Source of the DNA: Bacillota bacterium
Lineage (GTDB): Bacteria > Bacillota > Sulfobacillia > JAJZYS01 > JAJYTV01
Length of the DNA: 5,705 nucleotides
Assembly: GCA_021786135.1 (NCBI GenBank)
Contig: JAJYNV010000352.1
Span: 1 to 5,705, forward strand
Direction: 5' to 3'
Below the pieces are notes generated by a model, which did no database searches, had not been told where the DNA came from, and worked only from the letters and a program-made list of their open reading frames with translations. The translations under genes were made by a program, and so were the position numbers. Of this stretch, positions 4,084 through 5,705 are shown piece after piece (the stretch's first letter is position 1; each line of letters begins with the position of its first letter).

Positions 4084-5361
4084 GTGGCGATGACTCTCGC
4101 GGAGAAAATGCTCGCCGACCGCTCAGGGCTCAGGGAAGTGGAGCCCGGGCAGATCGTCGAGACCCCAGTCGACCTCGTGATGGGCAACGACATCACCGCG
4201 CCGATCGCCATCCGGGAGTTCGAGGCGGCGGGTGCGACCCGGGTCTTCGACCCGGAGCGCGTCGCGCTCGTCATGAGCCACTTCGTGCCGGCAAAGGACA
4301 TCAACTCCGCCGACCAGTCCCGCATCGTGCGGCAGTTCGCGAAGGAGCACCAGATCAAGCACTACTACCCGGAGGGCACGGGCGGCATCGAGCACACGCT
4401 CCTGCCCGAACGCGGCATCGTCGTCCCGGGCGACATCGTGATCGGGGCGGACTCCCACACCTGCACCTACGGAGGCCTCGGCGCCTTCGCGACGGGCGTC
4501 GGGTCGACGGACCTCGCCTACTCGATGGCGACGGGCCGCACCTGGTTCAAGGTGCCGGAGTCGATGCGGTTCACCTACTACGGAAAGCGTCCGCCCTTCG
4601 TGACGGGAAAGGACCTCATCCTGCGCACGATCAAGACGATCGGGGACGACGGCGCCCTCTACCGGGCGATGGAGTTCACCGGCGAGGCGATCGGGGACCT
4701 GCCGATGGAAGACCGCCTCACCATGTCCAACATGACGATCGAGGCGGGCGGGAAGGTGGGGATCGTCCCCACGGATGACCTCACCCTGCGCTACGAGCAG
4801 GGGAGGGCGCAGCGCTCCTGGCGCGTCTACGCGGCCGACCGGGGAGCGCGCTACATCGAGGAGTACGAGCTCGACGTCTCGCGACTGGAGCCGCAGGTGG
4901 CGTTCCCGTCGCTGCCGTCCCTGACCCGCGGCATCTCGGATGTGGGGGACGTCACGATCGACCAGGTCTTCATCGGCTCCTGCACAAACGGGCGCCTCTC
5001 GGACCTGCGCACTGCGGCCGCGATCCTGCGCGGCCGGAGGGTCCACCCGGAGACGCGCCTCATCGTCATCCCAGCGACCCAGGACGTCTACAAGGCGGCG
5101 CTGCGCGAGGGCCTGATCGAAGTCTTCCTCGACGCAGGCGCGTCTGTGAGCACCTCGACCTGCGGGCCCTGCCTCGGCGGACACATGGGCGTCCTCGGCA
5201 AGGGCGAACGCTGTCTTTCCACCTCGAACCGCAACTATGTCGGGCGCATGGGCGACCCAGGGGCCGAAGTCTTTCTCGCGAGTCCCGCCGTCGCCGCCGC
5301 GACCGCGGTGCGCGGACGGATCACCGATCCCCGCGAGATGGTCCAGGAGGAGGCGGTCTGA
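4084..5361 (+). CDS. leuC: 3-isopropylmalate dehydratase large subunit (type 2)
   Basis: With LeuD this aconitase-family enzyme isomerises 2-isopropylmalate to 3-isopropylmalate through a dehydrated intermediate, using a [4Fe-4S] cluster. The 425 residues fit the shorter type 2 (archaeal/clostridial-like) LeuC, not the roughly 465-residue proteobacterial type. The cluster ligands are Cys300 (in GSCTNGR), Cys360 and Cys363 (in TCGPCLGGH). Other signatures are ADSHTCTYGGLGAFATGVGS in the first half, SNMTIEAGGK in the middle, and STSNRNYVGRMGDP near the C-terminus. Homoaconitase and related dehydratases are close relatives; the operon position settles the role. The start is chosen as GTG 4084 from RBS spacing; ATG 4090 would shorten it by two residues. 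The TGA stop shares its A with the leuD ATG. Confidence 0.96.
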   Translation: MAMTLAEKMLADRSGLREVEPGQIVETPVDLVMGNDITAPIAIREFEAAGATRVFDPERVALVMSHFVPAKDINSADQSRIVRQFAKEHQIKHYYPEGTGGIEHTLLPERGIVVPGDIVIGADSHTCTYGGLGAFATGVGSTDLAYSMATGRTWFKVPESMRFTYYGKRPPFVTGKDLILRTIKTIGDDGALYRAMEFTGEAIGDLPMEDRLTMSNMTIEAGGKVGIVPTDDLTLRYEQGRAQRSWRVYAADRGARYIEEYELDVSRLEPQVAFPSLPSLTRGISDVGDVTIDQVFIGSCTNGRLSDLRTAAAILRGRRVHPETRLIVIPATQDVYKAALREGLIEVFLDAGASVSTSTCGPCLGGHMGVLGKGERCLSTSNRNYVGRMGDPGAEVFLASPAVAAATAVRGRITDPREMVQEEAV

Positions 5362-5705
5362 TGGCGAGAGCCTGGAAGTATGGCGACAACGTCGACACGG
5401 ACGTCATCATCCCCGCGCGCTACCTCGTGACGGGGGACCCCGTCCGGCTCGGCCAGCACTGCCTCGAGAACCTGGACCCCGGGTTCCTCGCGGGCAGGCG
5501 GGAGGGTGACGTGATCGTCGGGGGACGCAACTTCGGCTGCGGCAGCTCGCGCGAGCACGCCCCCCTTGCGATCAAGGGGGCGGGAGTGTCGGCCGTGATC
5601 GCGGAGTCCTTCGCGCGCATCTTCTTCCGCAACGCGATCAACATCGGCCTCAGGGTCTACGAGTCCCCGGCGGCCGCGCAGGGGATCTGGATGGGCGACG
5701 AGGTC
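5361..5705 (+). CDS. leuD: 3-isopropylmalate dehydratase small subunit (type 2), 3' end cut by window
   Basis: This is the swivel-domain subunit that completes the active site of LeuC. The window contains the first 115 codons of a protein that usually has about 160-170 residues. Visible signatures are the N-terminal YGDNVDTDVIIPARYL (7-22), GRNFGCGSSREHAP (55-68), and the helix-strand AGVSAVIAESFARIFFRNAINIGL (74-97). The substrate-selecting loop reads YLVT (21-24). A hydrophobic residue after YL is associated with isopropylmalate specificity, whereas homoaconitase subunits carry Arg there, so the leucine assignment is supported by sequence as well as position. The ATG overlaps the leuC TGA by one base (TGATG). 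GGAGGAGG at 5346-5353, inside the end of leuC, is 7 bases upstream. Tight translational coupling with its partner subunit is expected. Confidence 0.96.
   Translation, partial: MARAWKYGDNVDTDVIIPARYLVTGDPVRLGQHCLENLDPGFLAGRREGDVIVGGRNFGCGSSREHAPLAIKGAGVSAVIAESFARIFFRNAINIGLRVYESPAAAQGIWMGDEV

Noticed and set aside
1..5705. CRISPR array, insertion sequence or other mobile element
   Set aside because: No regularly spaced repeats, no transposase or integrase frame and no terminal inverted repeats; the gene region is ordinary biosynthetic operon.

Overview
The window is G+C-rich bacterial DNA with dense, same-strand gene packing and strong GGAGG-type ribosome binding sites. It holds the front part of a branched-chain amino acid operon on the + strand: a promoter, a very long 5' leader ending in a T-box riboswitch, then ilvN, ilvC, leuA, leuC and the first two thirds of leuD, which runs off the right edge. 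T-box control by transcription attenuation and the ilvN-ilvC-leuACD order are typical of Bacillota (Clostridia and related groups). The high G+C would fit a high-G+C Bacillota lineage (Symbiobacterium/Thermaerobacter/Limnochordia type), but other T-box-bearing phyla such as Chloroflexota or Actinomycetota cannot be excluded from this sequence alone.

Layout: bases 2-118 are the C-terminal end of an unrelated upstream gene that looks like an IPT/TIG (Ig-like) domain. Bases 119-330 have no gene that I can support, only a strong hairpin and a perfect 12-nt palindrome. A sigma70-type promoter lies at 331-360. From about 367 to 891 is an untranslated leader of roughly 525 nt. Its second half (586-861) is a clear T-box: Stem I with AG bulge, apical loop and an isoleucine specifier AUC, Stem III, the conserved T-box sequence, and mutually exclusive antiterminator and terminator. 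Its first half (367-585) is not explained by the T-box. It can be folded by hand into a compact four-way-junction-like structure and also contains elements that could pair in alternative ways; this is the least explained part of the window.

How the genes work together: IlvN (regulatory subunit of acetohydroxyacid synthase) and IlvC (ketol-acid reductoisomerase) serve the shared isoleucine/valine pathway. LeuA, LeuC and LeuD take 2-ketoisovalerate, the valine precursor, towards leucine. When uncharged tRNA-Ile accumulates, it should bind the specifier and the T-box bulge, stabilise the antiterminator and let transcription enter the whole operon. Product-level control is also encoded, through the ACT domain of IlvN and the C-terminal allosteric domain of LeuA. 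The catalytic acetohydroxyacid synthase subunit gene ilvB is not next to ilvN: the riboswitch opens directly onto ilvN, so ilvB must lie elsewhere in the genome (or beyond leuD). The genes are spaced 19 nt, 29 nt, 0 nt and -1 nt apart, indicating one transcript and probable translational coupling of leuA-leuC-leuD.
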